Under the pieces are notes generated by a model. That model made no database searches, was not told where the DNA came from, and saw only the letters and a program-made list of their open reading frames with translations. From Myxococcales bacterium (GTDB lineage: Bacteria > Myxococcota_A > Polyangia > GCA-2747355), in NCBI GenBank assembly GCA_020431405.1, contig JAGQIK010000323.1, positions 1 to 40,981 of the forward strand: a stretch of DNA of 40,981 bases, given 5' to 3'. Every line of letters begins with the position of its first letter. The first letter of the stretch is position 1. Positions 16,418-26,751 of this stretch are shown here, one piece after another. The translations under genes were made by a program, and so were the position numbers.

Positions 16418-17434
16418 TTACGGCTTGCCCGTCTTTGGCGCGACCTTCTTCGCGCTGCGCCGGAAAACGATGGCGTAAGAGCCCGGTCCGCGCCGGATTA
16501 GCAGCGCCTGTTGGGCCGAGGCGCGCCGCCTGAACTCGGCGAACCAGCCCTCCTCGCTCACCAGCGAGCCCTTCTCCTCGATGTACTCGGGCACGAACAG
16601 ATCCACCTCGACGTAGCGCCCCTCGCCAGCCGCCTTGCTCGCGCGCGGGCCATAGGCGTAGGCCGCGAACTCTTTGCTCGGCGCCCGGTCGTTGTGCAGC
16701 GCGCCGCCATAGACCAGCACGAGCTGCTTTCTGGCGAGGATCGCGCGCATGCGGGCTGCCTTGTTGCCCTTGGCGTTGGCCAGCTTGGCGCGCAGGGCGT
16801 CGCGGTCCTTGCGAACGGCGACGATCTTGGCCAGCAGCTGGTCGCCCGTGAGCTTGAGAAAGCGCGCGAAGTCGACTTTGCCCTTGGGCCGCACGTGCTC
16901 GTAGTCCTTGCACGTCATCTTGAGGATGTGCGGGCGCACGTGCAGCTTGTCGGCGCGCTTGATCAGGGTCACGACCTCGTTTTCGGTGGTCACGGGGCGC
17001 TTGGTGGTCTTGCGCACGACCTTGGCCACGCGCTGCTCGGTCTTGCCGCAAGCCCCGGTGCTGACCCAGGTCTCGACGATCAGGTCCGAAGCGCGCGCGT
17101 TGACCAGCGGCAGCAGCGCCGAGGTGAAGCGCTTGATCGCCGACGTGACCTTGGCCGCGCCCTTCTTCTGGTGATACTCGCCGAAGCCCAGCACGCGCAC
17201 GTCGGGGTGCGCCGCGAGCACCGCGCGCAGCGCCGCCGCGGCGCTCTCGTGGGCACTGATGCGATAGCTCGGCTTGGGAGGCTCTGCCGGCGACGACTGC
17301 GGCTTTCTCGTCGGCGCCGCCGTCCTCTTTGTCGCCGCCGCACCAGGGCCGGGCGCCTGCGCGGCGCCCTCGTGCTTGCAGGCGCTCGACAGCGCGAGCG
17401 CCGCCACCGCGAGCGCGCCAACCACCGCCCTCAT
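16418..17434 (-). CDS. Lipoprotein with a ChaN/EreA/Tiki-superfamily-like domain
   Basis: This 338-residue protein begins with an ATG at 17434, 4 bases after the aldehyde dehydrogenase stop, and has a signal peptide ending LSSAC (Cys19). A Thr/Pro/Lys linker leads to a domain in which the first strand ends VLGFGEYHQ (about residues 75-85) and a late strand reads [12 protein letters not shown]. The paired GExH and GxxH motifs are hallmarks of the ChaN/EreA/TraB/Tiki superfamily, whose members include haem-binding lipoproteins and esterase- or protease-like enzymes. The family match is inferred from these motifs and order only. The middle helical insertion is Lys/Arg-rich. A haem- or metal-related role is possible but not shown. 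Confidence 0.6.
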   Translation of the reverse strand: MRAVVGALAVAALALSSACKHEGAAQAPGPGAAATKRTAAPTRKPQSSPAEPPKPSYRISAHESAAAALRAVLAAHPDVRVLGFGEYHQKKGAAKVTSAIKRFTSALLPLVNARASDLIVETWVSTGACGKTEQRVAKVVRKTTKRPVTTENEVVTLIKRADKLHVRPHILKMTCKDYEHVRPKGKVDFARFLKLTGDQLLAKIVAVRKDRDALRAKLANAKGNKAARMRAILARKQLVLVYGGALHNDRAPSKEFAAYAYGPRASKAAGEGRYVEVDLFVPEYIEEKGSLVSEEGWFAEFRRRASAQQALLIRRGPGSYAIVFRRSAKKVAPKTGKP

Positions 17435-17438
17435 GACG

Positions 17439-19004
17439 TCAGCGCAGCCCGAGCGCCCGCTCGAGCACGGCGCGATCGCCTTGCAGCGCCGATCGTTGCA
17501 GGTAGAGGTCGAGACCGCGGGTTCCACCGAGCTCCTCGCCGCCGCCAGCACGCCCTGGCCCGCCGTGCACGCAGCTCGGCAGCACCATACCGGGCGGCGT
17601 CGCGACATCGGCGACCTTCTTGCTGCCGACAAACACGCGACCATGATACGGCGCGAGCTCGAGCGTTAGCGCCTTGGTCAGCTCGGCATCGTCGCTGTAA
17701 ACGGACGCCACCAGACCGCCGCCGCCCATCGCCACCAGCTTGGCCGCCTGCTCGGCGCCTTCGTAGGGCATCAGCGTGGCCACTGGGCCGAACACCTCGT
17801 GCGCGTGCACGGCGATGGCCTCGTCAGGCGCGTCGGCGCGCAACAGCACCGGCCCGAAGAAGTAGCCCTGGTCGCCGCTGCGCCCGCGCGCCTCGACCTG
17901 GTTGGGATCGCCGTAGACCACGCGCGCGCCGGCGCTGACCAGCTTGTCGACACCCGCGCGCGCCTCCGCGAGCTGGGCGCGGTTGACCAGCGGCCCCATG
18001 CGCACGTCGCTGTCCGATGGATCGCCGACGACGATGCGCTGCAGCCGCTCGGCGAGGTCCTGCTCGACGCGGTCGAGATCGTCTGCCGGCACCAACACGC
18101 GCCGCGTCGCCGTGCACTTCTGTCCGGTCTTCTGCGTGACCTCCTTGACGACGTCGCGCAGAAACATCTGATAGGTGTCGTCGTCGACGTCCGGCGCGAG
18201 CACGGCCGCGTTGAGGCTGTCGGCCTCGACGTTGACGCGCACCGAGTGCTCGATGACGTTGGGCAGCGCGCGCAGCGCACGCGCCGTGGCGGCGCTGCCG
18301 GTGAAAGCCAGCACGTCCTGACCGCCGAGGTGCGTGAGCAGGTCCCCCGCCGATCCGCACACCAGCTGCCACGCACCGTCAGGCAGCGCGCCGCTCGCCA
18401 CCAGCACCTCCATCAGCCGAAACGCTAGTGCCGCCGTGCTCGTTGCCGGCTTGCTGATCACCGGCACACCGGCCAGCAGCGCCACGGCCGCCTTCTCGGC
18501 CATACCCCAGGCCGGAAAGTTGAACGCGTTGACGTGCACCGCGACGCCGCGCAGCGGCACCCGCACGTGATAACCGCAAAAGCGCGGCGAACGAGCGAGC
18601 TTTTCGCCCTGCTCGCCATCAGCCCCCTCGACGAAGAAGCCGCGATCGCCGAGCTTGCTGCCGAGGTCGGCGTAGTAGGCGATGGTGCCCGTGGCGCCGT
18701 CGACGTCGAACTTGGCGTCGCTGCGCGTGGTGCCGCCGCTCTTGATCGACTCGTCGAGCAGCATCTCGCGCGCCTCGCGCAGCGCGCCGGCGAGCTTGCC
18801 GAGCATCGCTGCGCGCTCGACGAACGACATCGCCCGCAGCGCCGGCCCGCCGACATCGCGCCCGTAAGCGACGGCCGCGGCAAAGTCGAGCCCTTCGCTG
18901 CTGACGCGAGCCAGCGGCTCCTCGGTGGTCGGATCGAGCAGCGTGCTGCCCTCGCCGGCGCCTGCTTGCCATTTGCCTGCGAGATACGACTTCAGCGTGA
19001 TCAT
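17439..19004 (-). CDS. Aldehyde dehydrogenase, BoxD/PaaZ-N type
   Basis: This 521-residue protein has a full aldehyde dehydrogenase fold. The start is an ATG with a perfect GAGGAGG 10 bases upstream. Active-site residues are Cys297 ([11 protein letters not shown]) and Glu260 (VNVEADS); the cofactor region reads FNFPAWG and [11 protein letters not shown]. The sequence fits the branch containing the N-terminal half of PaaZ and the stand-alone BoxD (3,4-dehydroadipyl-CoA semialdehyde dehydrogenase). No MaoC-like hydratase domain is attached. No box or paa genes are nearby, so it is either an orphan of aerobic aromatic-CoA breakdown or acts on another CoA-linked semialdehyde. The ChaN-like gene is tightly coupled downstream. 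Confidence 0.85.
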   Translation of the reverse strand: MITLKSYLAGKWQAGAGEGSTLLDPTTEEPLARVSSEGLDFAAAVAYGRDVGGPALRAMSFVERAAMLGKLAGALREAREMLLDESIKSGGTTRSDAKFDVDGATGTIAYYADLGSKLGDRGFFVEGADGEQGEKLARSPRFCGYHVRVPLRGVAVHVNAFNFPAWGMAEKAAVALLAGVPVISKPATSTAALAFRLMEVLVASGALPDGAWQLVCGSAGDLLTHLGGQDVLAFTGSAATARALRALPNVIEHSVRVNVEADSLNAAVLAPDVDDDTYQMFLRDVVKEVTQKTGQKCTATRRVLVPADDLDRVEQDLAERLQRIVVGDPSDSDVRMGPLVNRAQLAEARAGVDKLVSAGARVVYGDPNQVEARGRSGDQGYFFGPVLLRADAPDEAIAVHAHEVFGPVATLMPYEGAEQAAKLVAMGGGGLVASVYSDDAELTKALTLELAPYHGRVFVGSKKVADVATPPGMVLPSCVHGGPGRAGGGEELGGTRGLDLYLQRSALQGDRAVLERALGLR

Positions 19005-19067
19005 GCGGGTCTTGCCTCCTCGTCGCCCCGTCGGGCCGCGGCAACTTACCACCGCCGCCCGCGTCAC

Positions 19068-19781
19068 TCAAAGGGTGGCAAACGCGGCGCGCAGCGACGC
19101 CGCCAGGCGTGGCCCCTCTTCTCCGGTGTGGTGCTTGAAGAACACGTAGGCGTCGCTCCACGGCATCGCGTGCACGGCGCGCGCGATGTCGGCGAGTTGC
19201 TCGTCGCTATAGTCGACGCGCATCAGGCGCAGGTAGCCCCAGCCCGCCGTCGACACCAGCGGCAGCTCGCCGGGCGCGTCGGCCGCGAGGTCGTCGGTCA
19301 CGCACAGCGCCATGTCCCGATCGCGCAGCGCGGCGCGCACCTCGTCGTCGTGCCAGCTCGCGTGGCGAAACTCGAAGGTGCAGCGCCGGTCGCGCGGCAG
19401 CAACGCCAAGAACGCGACCAGCCGCGGCAGGTCGCAGCGAAAGCTCTCCGGCGTCTGGAAGAGCAGCGGCCCGAGCCGCTCGCCGAGCGTCTCGACCGTG
19501 CGCAGCAAGTAGCCCACCAGGTCGTCGGCGCGCGAGAGGCGCTGGTCGTGGGTGATGCGCTTGGAGGCCTTGAGCGCGAAACGAAACTCGGGCGGCACCG
19601 TCGCGGCCCATTGCTCGAGCACCGAGCTTCGCGGCAAGCGGTAATAGGTGCTGTTGATCTCGACGCAGTCGAAGCGCTCGCTGTAGTAGGCAAGCATCGC
19701 GTCCTGGCGCAGATCTGGCGGGTAGAAGCCGGGCTTCCACTCCTTGTAGCTGTAGCCGCAGGTGCCGACGTGTAGCCGCAT
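19068..19781 (-). CDS. DUF72 (YecE-like) family protein
   Basis: This 237-residue protein has the DUF72 hallmarks: a start with HVGTCGYSYKEWKPGFYPP, then YYSERFDCVEINSTYYRLP, FALKASKRITH, a LLFQTP segment, CTFEFRHASW, and a C-terminal YVFFKHHTGEEGP. The fold is a TIM-barrel-like domain; the molecular role is not established. I chose the ATG at 19781 over a TTG three codons upstream. The MATE gene stop lies just before it (11 bases from the ATG, or 2 from the TTG), so the two are in one transcript. It is complete compared with the usual 240-300 residues. Confidence 0.87.
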   Translation of the reverse strand: MRLHVGTCGYSYKEWKPGFYPPDLRQDAMLAYYSERFDCVEINSTYYRLPRSSVLEQWAATVPPEFRFALKASKRITHDQRLSRADDLVGYLLRTVETLGERLGPLLFQTPESFRCDLPRLVAFLALLPRDRRCTFEFRHASWHDDEVRAALRDRDMALCVTDDLAADAPGELPLVSTAGWGYLRLMRVDYSDEQLADIARAVHAMPWSDAYVFFKHHTGEEGPRLAASLRAAFATL

Positions 19782-19792
19782 CGCGGCCAAGA

Positions 19793-21178
19793 CTACACCG
19801 TCGAGGTCTGCGTCACGCTAGCCAAAGGCCCCCACCAACGCCCGCTGCGCAGCCGCCACAACAGCAGCGCCGCAGCGGCGCAGAGGCCCGCGGTCAGCCC
19901 CCACCAAAGGCCCGCCGCGCCGAAGCCGAGCCCGAAGGCCAGCACCGCGCCGAGAGGCAGCGCGATGACGAAGCTCGTCAGCGCGTGCACGCGCATGGGG
20001 AAGCCCGTGTCGCCCGCGCCGCGCAGACAGCCCGCGATCACGCCTTGCACGCCGTCGGCGAGCTGAAAGAACGCCGCGATGCGAAGCAGGCGCGCGGCCC
20101 CGTGCTGGACAGCCGCGTCCGTGGTGAAGATCGCCGCCAGCTGCTCCGGCACGAGCAGAAACGCCAGCGCCGGGACGCTCATGATGCAGGCCGCGCCGCC
20201 GACGGCGACCCACGCCGCGGTCGCCGCGCCGCGCCGGTCACCCGCGCCGCTCGCGTGGCCGACGCGGATGCTGCCGGCCGTGCCGAGCCCCATGGTCACC
20301 ATGAAGGCGCAGGCCGCCAGCTGCAGTGCCACCTGGTGCGACGCCACGTCGCGCGCGCCGAGCCAGCCCATCATCAGGGCCACCACGCTGAACATGCCGA
20401 CCTCGGAGACCAGATGCCCGGAGATGGGCGCGCCCACGCGCCACATCTCGCGCACCCCCGCCCAGTCCACGCTCACGCCGCGCGCGCGCCGCTCCTCTGC
20501 CGTGTGGCGCACGGCGAAGTCGTCGAAGCGCCGGCCGCCGTACACCAGCCACGCCAGCACGACGAGCATCGACAGCCTGCACGCCACCGTCGCCACGCCC
20601 GAGCCCAGCTCGCCCAGCGCCGGCATCCCCAGGTTGCCGTAGATCAGCACCCAGTTGAGCCCGACGTTGGCCACGTTGGCCACCACCACGGCCACCAGTG
20701 TGGGCCGCGTGTGCCCCAGCCCGTGCAGGAAGTTGCTCAGCGCCGTCGTCGCCAGCATCACCGGCGCGCCGAAGGCCAGCACGCGCATGTAGGCCGCCGC
20801 GCCGCGCGCCACCTCGGCGTTCACGCCGAGCGGCTCGAGCGCGTAGCTGATCGCCACCACGACGAGCACCAGCGGCAGCGAGAGCCAGATCGCCACGCGC
20901 ACGCCGCTTCTCAGGATCGCCCCACAGCGCGGCAGCTGCCGCGCGCCGAAGCTCTGCGAGACCATCGGATCGAGGGCGTTGACGATGCCCATGGCGAGCA
21001 CGAAAGGGGCGTAGAAGAGCGAGCTTCCCAGCGCCACGGCCGCCAGCGGGGCGGCGCCCAGCCGGCCCACCATCGCCGTGTCCACGACGCTCATCAGCAT
21101 CATGCCGAGCTGCGCCAGCGAGGCAGGCAGCGCCAGCCGCAGCGTCTCGCGTAAGTGATAAGCGTAAGTACCGGACAC
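19793..21178 (-). CDS. MATE-family multidrug/Na+ (or H+) antiporter, NorM type
   Basis: This 461-residue inner-membrane protein has about twelve hydrophobic helices in two homologous halves, as expected for MATE exporters (usual length 440-480). Typical features are LALPASLAQLGMMLMSVVDTAMVGRLG at the start of each half and the QVALQLAAC and CLRGAGDT segments. I chose the GTG at 21178 (CGAGGG 5 bases upstream), which sets the N-terminus just before the first helix; the frame is open to 21427, but that part overlaps the divergent CCA gene. It would export cationic drugs or secondary metabolites using a Na+ or H+ gradient. It heads an eight-gene minus-strand run. Confidence 0.9.
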   Translation of the reverse strand: MSGTYAYHLRETLRLALPASLAQLGMMLMSVVDTAMVGRLGAAPLAAVALGSSLFYAPFVLAMGIVNALDPMVSQSFGARQLPRCGAILRSGVRVAIWLSLPLVLVVVAISYALEPLGVNAEVARGAAAYMRVLAFGAPVMLATTALSNFLHGLGHTRPTLVAVVVANVANVGLNWVLIYGNLGMPALGELGSGVATVACRLSMLVVLAWLVYGGRRFDDFAVRHTAEERRARGVSVDWAGVREMWRVGAPISGHLVSEVGMFSVVALMMGWLGARDVASHQVALQLAACAFMVTMGLGTAGSIRVGHASGAGDRRGAATAAWVAVGGAACIMSVPALAFLLVPEQLAAIFTTDAAVQHGAARLLRIAAFFQLADGVQGVIAGCLRGAGDTGFPMRVHALTSFVIALPLGAVLAFGLGFGAAGLWWGLTAGLCAAAALLLWRLRSGRWWGPLASVTQTSTV

Positions 21179-21305
21179 GGTGACCCTCGAACGCCGCTCC
21201 AGTTTCGCCACGCGCGAATTCGGAGCGAGAAGCATTGAATATGGCGCACCGTGATCGATTTGCCTGCTGACGCAAGACCAAAACCTTCCGCTATTCTTCG
21301 CAGCG

Positions 21306-22700
21306 ATGCTCGACCCCAAAACCACCGCCGTCGCGCAAGCCATCGCCGAGGCAGGGGGCCGCGCGCTGGTCGTCGGCGGCTTCGTGCGCGATCTGCTGCT
21401 CGGCATCGCCTCCAAAGACGTCGACATCGAGGTCTACGGCCTGCCTCTCGAGGAGCTGGAGCGTGTGCTGAGCCGCTTCGGCAAGCTGCTGCGCGTCGGC
21501 CGCGCCTTCGGCGTGCTGCGCGTGCGCGGGCTCGACGTCGACTTCTCCATGCCCCGCCGCGACAACAAGACCGGCGCCGGGCACCGCGGCTTTCAGGTGC
21601 AGCTCGACCCGAGCCTCGACTTCGCCGAGGCGGCGCGCCGCCGTGACCTGACGATCAACAGCATCGCCCTCGACCCGCTCAGCGGCGAGATCATAGATCC
21701 CCACGGCGGCCGCGAGGATCTCGAGGCGCGCCGCCTGCGCGCCACCGATCCGGCGCACTTCGCCGAGGATCCCCTGCGCGGCCTGCGCGCCGCCCAGTTC
21801 GCCGCGCGCTTCGAGATGCAGCCCGACGCCGAGCTCGTCGCCCTCTGCCGCGAGCTCGACCTCTCGGAGCTCGCCGGCGAGCGCCTCTTCGAGGAGTTTC
21901 GCAAGCTGCTGCTCAAGGGGCGTCGCCCCTCGATCGGCCTCGCCTTCCTCGCCGAGTCCGAGCTCCTGCGCTTCTTCCCCGAGCTCGACGCCCTGCGCGG
22001 CGTCGAGCAGGACCCGCGCTGGCACCCCGAGGGCGACGTCTGGATCCACACGCTGATGGTCGTCGACGAAGCGGCCAAGCTGCGACGCGACGAGGGCGTT
22101 GACGACGGCGTGGATCCCGACGAGGAGCTGGCGCTGATGTTCGGCGCGCTCTGCCACGATCTGGGCAAGCCCGAGACCACGCGTCGCGAAGGGGATCGCA
22201 TCACGGCGCACGACCACGAGGGCCGCGGCGTGGCGCCCACCGAGCGTCTGTTCGAGCGGCTGCGCGCGCCGAACCTTCTGACGCAGCGCGTCATCGGCCT
22301 CGTGCGCTTTCATCTGCGCCCCGTGCAGCTGGTCAAGAGCGGCGCCAGCGGCCGCGGCTATCGCAAGCTCGCGCGCGACGCGGAGGCCAGCCAGCTCTCG
22401 CTCGACCTGTTGACCCGCATGACGCGCGCCGACCAGCTCGGCCGCGGCCCCGACGAGACGCGTGCCGAGCGCGACGCCGCCGTCGACGCCTTCGTCGCGC
22501 GCGCCGCGGCGCTGAGCCTCGAGCACGCCGCCCGCGACGCCGTCCAAGGGCGCCACCTCATCGCGCGCGGCCTGCCGCCTGGGCCACAGTTCAAGGATCT
22601 GCTGGCGCGCTGTCGCGAGCTGCAGGACGAGACCGGCTGGCAGGATCCAGAGCGGATCCTCGACCGGGTGTTGGAAGGTACTGACGAAGGCGCGGGCTGA
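21306..22700 (+). CDS. CCA tRNA nucleotidyltransferase / poly(A) polymerase family with HD domain
   Basis: This 464-residue protein has the class II nucleotidyltransferase head: VVGGFVRDLLLG then KDVDIEVYG with metal-binding Asp38 and Asp40, the RRDLTINSIA motif at about residues 111-120, and the DPLRGLRAAQFAARF segment. An HD phosphohydrolase domain follows, with HD at 284-285 (CHDLGK). Such enzymes add or repair the 3' CCA of tRNAs, and the HD part trims 2',3'-cyclic or phosphate ends. It starts at an ATG 127 bp from the divergent MATE gene. The C-terminal part past about residue 390 is an Arg/Ala-rich helical tail. A hairpin spans its stop codon. Confidence 0.9.
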   Translation: MLDPKTTAVAQAIAEAGGRALVVGGFVRDLLLGIASKDVDIEVYGLPLEELERVLSRFGKLLRVGRAFGVLRVRGLDVDFSMPRRDNKTGAGHRGFQVQLDPSLDFAEAARRRDLTINSIALDPLSGEIIDPHGGREDLEARRLRATDPAHFAEDPLRGLRAAQFAARFEMQPDAELVALCRELDLSELAGERLFEEFRKLLLKGRRPSIGLAFLAESELLRFFPELDALRGVEQDPRWHPEGDVWIHTLMVVDEAAKLRRDEGVDDGVDPDEELALMFGALCHDLGKPETTRREGDRITAHDHEGRGVAPTERLFERLRAPNLLTQRVIGLVRFHLRPVQLVKSGASGRGYRKLARDAEASQLSLDLLTRMTRADQLGRGPDETRAERDAAVDAFVARAAALSLEHAARDAVQGRHLIARGLPPGPQFKDLLARCRELQDETGWQDPERILDRVLEGTDEGAG

Positions 22701-22718
22701 GCGACCGCCCAGCCCGCG
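22691..22718. terminator. Hairpin at the end of the CCA gene, between convergent genes
   Basis: A perfect 9-bp stem CGCGGGCTG (22691-22699) / CAGCCCGCG (22710-22718) closes a 10-base loop and includes the TGA stop of the CCA-adding gene. The converging FAAL gene ends at 22732. There is no T-run on either side, so it is not a classical intrinsic terminator, but it could stop or protect both transcripts. Confidence 0.35.
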
Positions 22719-22731
22719 AACGGCAGAACGG

Positions 22732-24645
<1,914 letters not shown>

Positions 24646-24749
24646 CAAAGCGCCTCCACAACAAATGGTTGGCCTTGTTACCTTACCAACGCCAGTTTTT
24701 CAATGCTGTGCGGGCGCCACACCGCGGTCACGCGACGGGTCGAAGGCAA

Positions 24750-24766
24750 CACACACATTGTGTGTG
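24750..24766. promoter_or_regulatory. Perfect 17-bp palindrome, candidate operator
   Basis: CACACACA-T-TGTGTGTG is an 8-bp perfect dyad with a 1-base centre in the 166-bp spacer between the divergent FAAL (start 24645) and the small secreted protein (start 24812). It lies about 105 bp before the first and 46 bp before the second. Dyads of this size are typical for dimeric repressors such as TetR or GntR types. No regulator gene is adjacent. Alternating CA/TG tracts can also arise by slippage. Confidence 0.45.
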
Positions 24767-24811
24767 ATGGGGGTAGTCGGCGCGACCCCGCGGTGCTAAT
24801 TTGAACGCGTC

Positions 24812-25327
24812 GTGTCACACAGATCATCGTCGTACGCGCGTCCTGTCGCCCTGGTCCTCGGCTTGGCCTTGGCGCTGCCACTGGCAGCCTTCCAGGCAAC
24901 GCCGGCACACGCCAACCCGGCCCTCATCGCGGCTTTGCGCGCCGCGGCCGCCAAGGCGGCCCAGAAATACGCGGCCAACACCATGCGGCGCGCGATCAAC
25001 AAGCAGCTCGAGCTTCAGCTCAAGCGTCTGCAAGACCGCACAAATGAGTCGCTTCGCAGCCAGCGCCAAGCCCAGCGGCGCATGAACCGCCAACGCAGGC
25101 GGCGCCTCGCGCGGCAAGAACAGCTCGAGGCGCGAGAGACACACGTTCTGCGGCGCCACCGTACGCGTGGCCCGCTGACGGCGACCACCGGCGGCTTTGC
25201 CAGCCACGTCGTTCGCCCGGGCGATCACACCCACGACCGCCGAGACCGACACAACGTCGCGCGGCTGTCCTACCGGCGCCATACCCGCAAGAGCCGCATC
25301 GTCAAGCTCGGGCGGCCGGGCTTCTAG
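24812..25327 (+). CDS. Small, very basic secreted protein of unknown function
   Basis: This 171-residue protein starts at a GTG without a clear ribosome site. A signal peptide runs to about residue 34 with a clean AHA-N cleavage site. The mature part starts with Ala-rich helices (NPALIAALRAAAAKAAQKYA), then a Gln/Arg-rich coiled segment (about 60-105), and ends Arg/His-rich (DHTHDRRDRHN, SYRRHTRKSR). Its charge suggests binding to nucleic acid, lipopolysaccharide or peptidoglycan. I do not know the family. It is divergent from FAAL and shares the palindromic spacer. The stop codon lies in the first of three 17-bp tandem repeats. Confidence 0.6.
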   Translation: MSHRSSSYARPVALVLGLALALPLAAFQATPAHANPALIAALRAAAAKAAQKYAANTMRRAINKQLELQLKRLQDRTNESLRSQRQAQRRMNRQRRRRLARQEQLEARETHVLRRHRTRGPLTATTGGFASHVVRPGDHTHDRRDRHNVARLSYRRHTRKSRIVKLGRPGF

Positions 25328-25377
25328 AGCCGCTGGGCTTCTAGAGCCGCTGGGCTTCTAGAGCCACTGGGCTCTAG
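25321..25377. repeat. Three tandem 17-bp repeats ending in a hairpin between convergent genes
   Basis: The unit CTTCTAGAGCCGCTGGG is present at 25321-25337, 25338-25354 and 25355-25371 (one G-to-A change in the third). Each copy holds the palindrome TCTAGA. The third copy with the following bases makes a perfect 8-bp stem, CTAGAGCC-ACTG-GGCTCTAG (25358-25377). The array starts at the stop of the small basic gene and ends 2 bases before the stop of the opposing HEAT-like gene. It may act as a bidirectional stop signal; no T-run follows. Confidence 0.75.
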
Positions 25378-25379
25378 CG

Positions 25380-26642
25380 CTACTTCGTCTTCGCGGGCAC
25401 GTTCTTCGTCGTCTTCCGTGGCGCCGCCGAGCCGGCCGCCGCGCCGAGGCGCGTGCGCGAGATCATGCGCACCTTGGCGCGCCGCTGGAAGTTGCTGGCG
25501 TAGGTGATGCCGAGCTTGGCCTGCCGCGCCAGCTCCGGGTCCTTGCTCTTGAGGTAGCGAGCGAGCCGCTTCTTGCTCTTGTCGTCGGGGCGCAGAAAAC
25601 CGATCGTCCACAGCGCGAGCCCGCGCACCTTGCTGTCGATCTTCTTGTTCTTGGCGCTGCGCTCGAGCACGTCGAGCAGCTTCTGACACTGCGCGTCCGT
25701 GGCTGGCACGTTGAAGTGCAGCAGCGCGCGGCAGGCCGGCCGGATCGAGAACAGCACGCGCCGCGAGAGGTTGCCGGCGCGCACGCGCTTGTCGAGCGCG
25801 CTGATCATCGCGTCGATGTGCTCGCCGCCGCAGCGGATCAAGGCTTGCGCCGCCGAAGCCGCCATCTGACCGTCGTCGCGCGCCATGTACTTCGCGACCC
25901 ACGGGCAGATGACCTTCTTCTCCTCGTCGGTGGGCTTGCGCATGCGCGCCACAGAAGAGAGCGCCGCGCGCTGCAGGTCGAGGTCCTTGCCTTCAGCGAG
26001 CTTGGTCAGCTGCGGCATCACGCGCAGGCGCCCGTAGCGCGCCGCCTGCGAGTAGCCCACTCGCCGCACGTTGGCCTCGTGCGCGTCGAGCACCTTGTAG
26101 AGCGCCTCGTGCTTGCCTACGTGCGTCGAGACGTGGGTCACCAGCGAGACGAGGCGCATCGCGTCGCGGCCCTTGAGCTTGGCCAGCGCGGCGAGCAGCC
26201 CGTCGGCGCTGGCAGGCTTGACGCTGTCCGGCTCGCGGCGGGCGTAGTCGATGATCGAATAGAAGTAGCGCGACGCCACCCGGGCGGCGGCTGCGACGAG
26301 CTTGGCGTCCTTGTCCTGCAGCGCCTCGACCAGCTGAGGCAGCCGCTCGATCGTGGCACGCCCCGACGCCAGCTTGGCCGCCGTCTGCTCGGCGGCGCAG
26401 GGCTTGCGCACGTTGGCGATGTCGCAGGTGTTGGCCATCTCGCGCAGCGCGGAGAGGAACGGATCGCCAACAGGCGCCTGCGCGCTGCCGCTGCCGGCGC
26501 TCGAGCCGGCGGCACTGCCGCTGCCTGATCCGCCGCCGTCTTGACGGGTGCAGGCGCTGCTCAGCGCGAGGACCATCGCGAAGCAGCAAGCGATGACTTT
26601 GACCGCAGCACGGCGGTCCGCGACCAGCGTTTTTGCGTACAT
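25380..26642 (-). CDS. Lipoprotein with HEAT/armadillo-like helical repeats
   Basis: This 420-residue protein starts at the ATG at 26642. The signal peptide ends LSSAC (Cys31) and is followed by a Gly/Ser linker of about 30 residues. The mature part is a run of paired helices in HEAT-like register (LPQLVEALQDKDAKLVAAAA, RVMPQLTKLAEGKDLDLQRA, ALIRCGGEHIDAMISALDK, LARYLKSKDPELARQAKLG), a scaffold that binds other proteins. Several Cys residues suggest disulfides in the periplasm. The C-terminus is Lys/Arg-rich. It is divergent from the FIST gene, with 109 bp between them. No partner can be named. Confidence 0.75.
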   Translation of the reverse strand: MYAKTLVADRRAAVKVIACCFAMVLALSSACTRQDGGGSGSGSAAGSSAGSGSAQAPVGDPFLSALREMANTCDIANVRKPCAAEQTAAKLASGRATIERLPQLVEALQDKDAKLVAAAARVASRYFYSIIDYARREPDSVKPASADGLLAALAKLKGRDAMRLVSLVTHVSTHVGKHEALYKVLDAHEANVRRVGYSQAARYGRLRVMPQLTKLAEGKDLDLQRAALSSVARMRKPTDEEKKVICPWVAKYMARDDGQMAASAAQALIRCGGEHIDAMISALDKRVRAGNLSRRVLFSIRPACRALLHFNVPATDAQCQKLLDVLERSAKNKKIDSKVRGLALWTIGFLRPDDKSKKRLARYLKSKDPELARQAKLGITYASNFQRRAKVRMISRTRLGAAAGSAAPRKTTKNVPAKTK

Positions 26643-26751
26643 GAGGGCTTGACCTATCACATGCGCGCCAGCGGTACAAACGGCCCGCGCCTCCGCTGAC
26701 AAAGCGCGCACCGCCGCGCGACGGCGAGCCAGACCCTGCTATCATCGCGCG

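Noticed and set aside
21179-21427. 83-codon extension of the MATE gene
   Set aside because: Overlaps the divergent CCA gene; the GTG at 21178 has a ribosome site and fits the family length.
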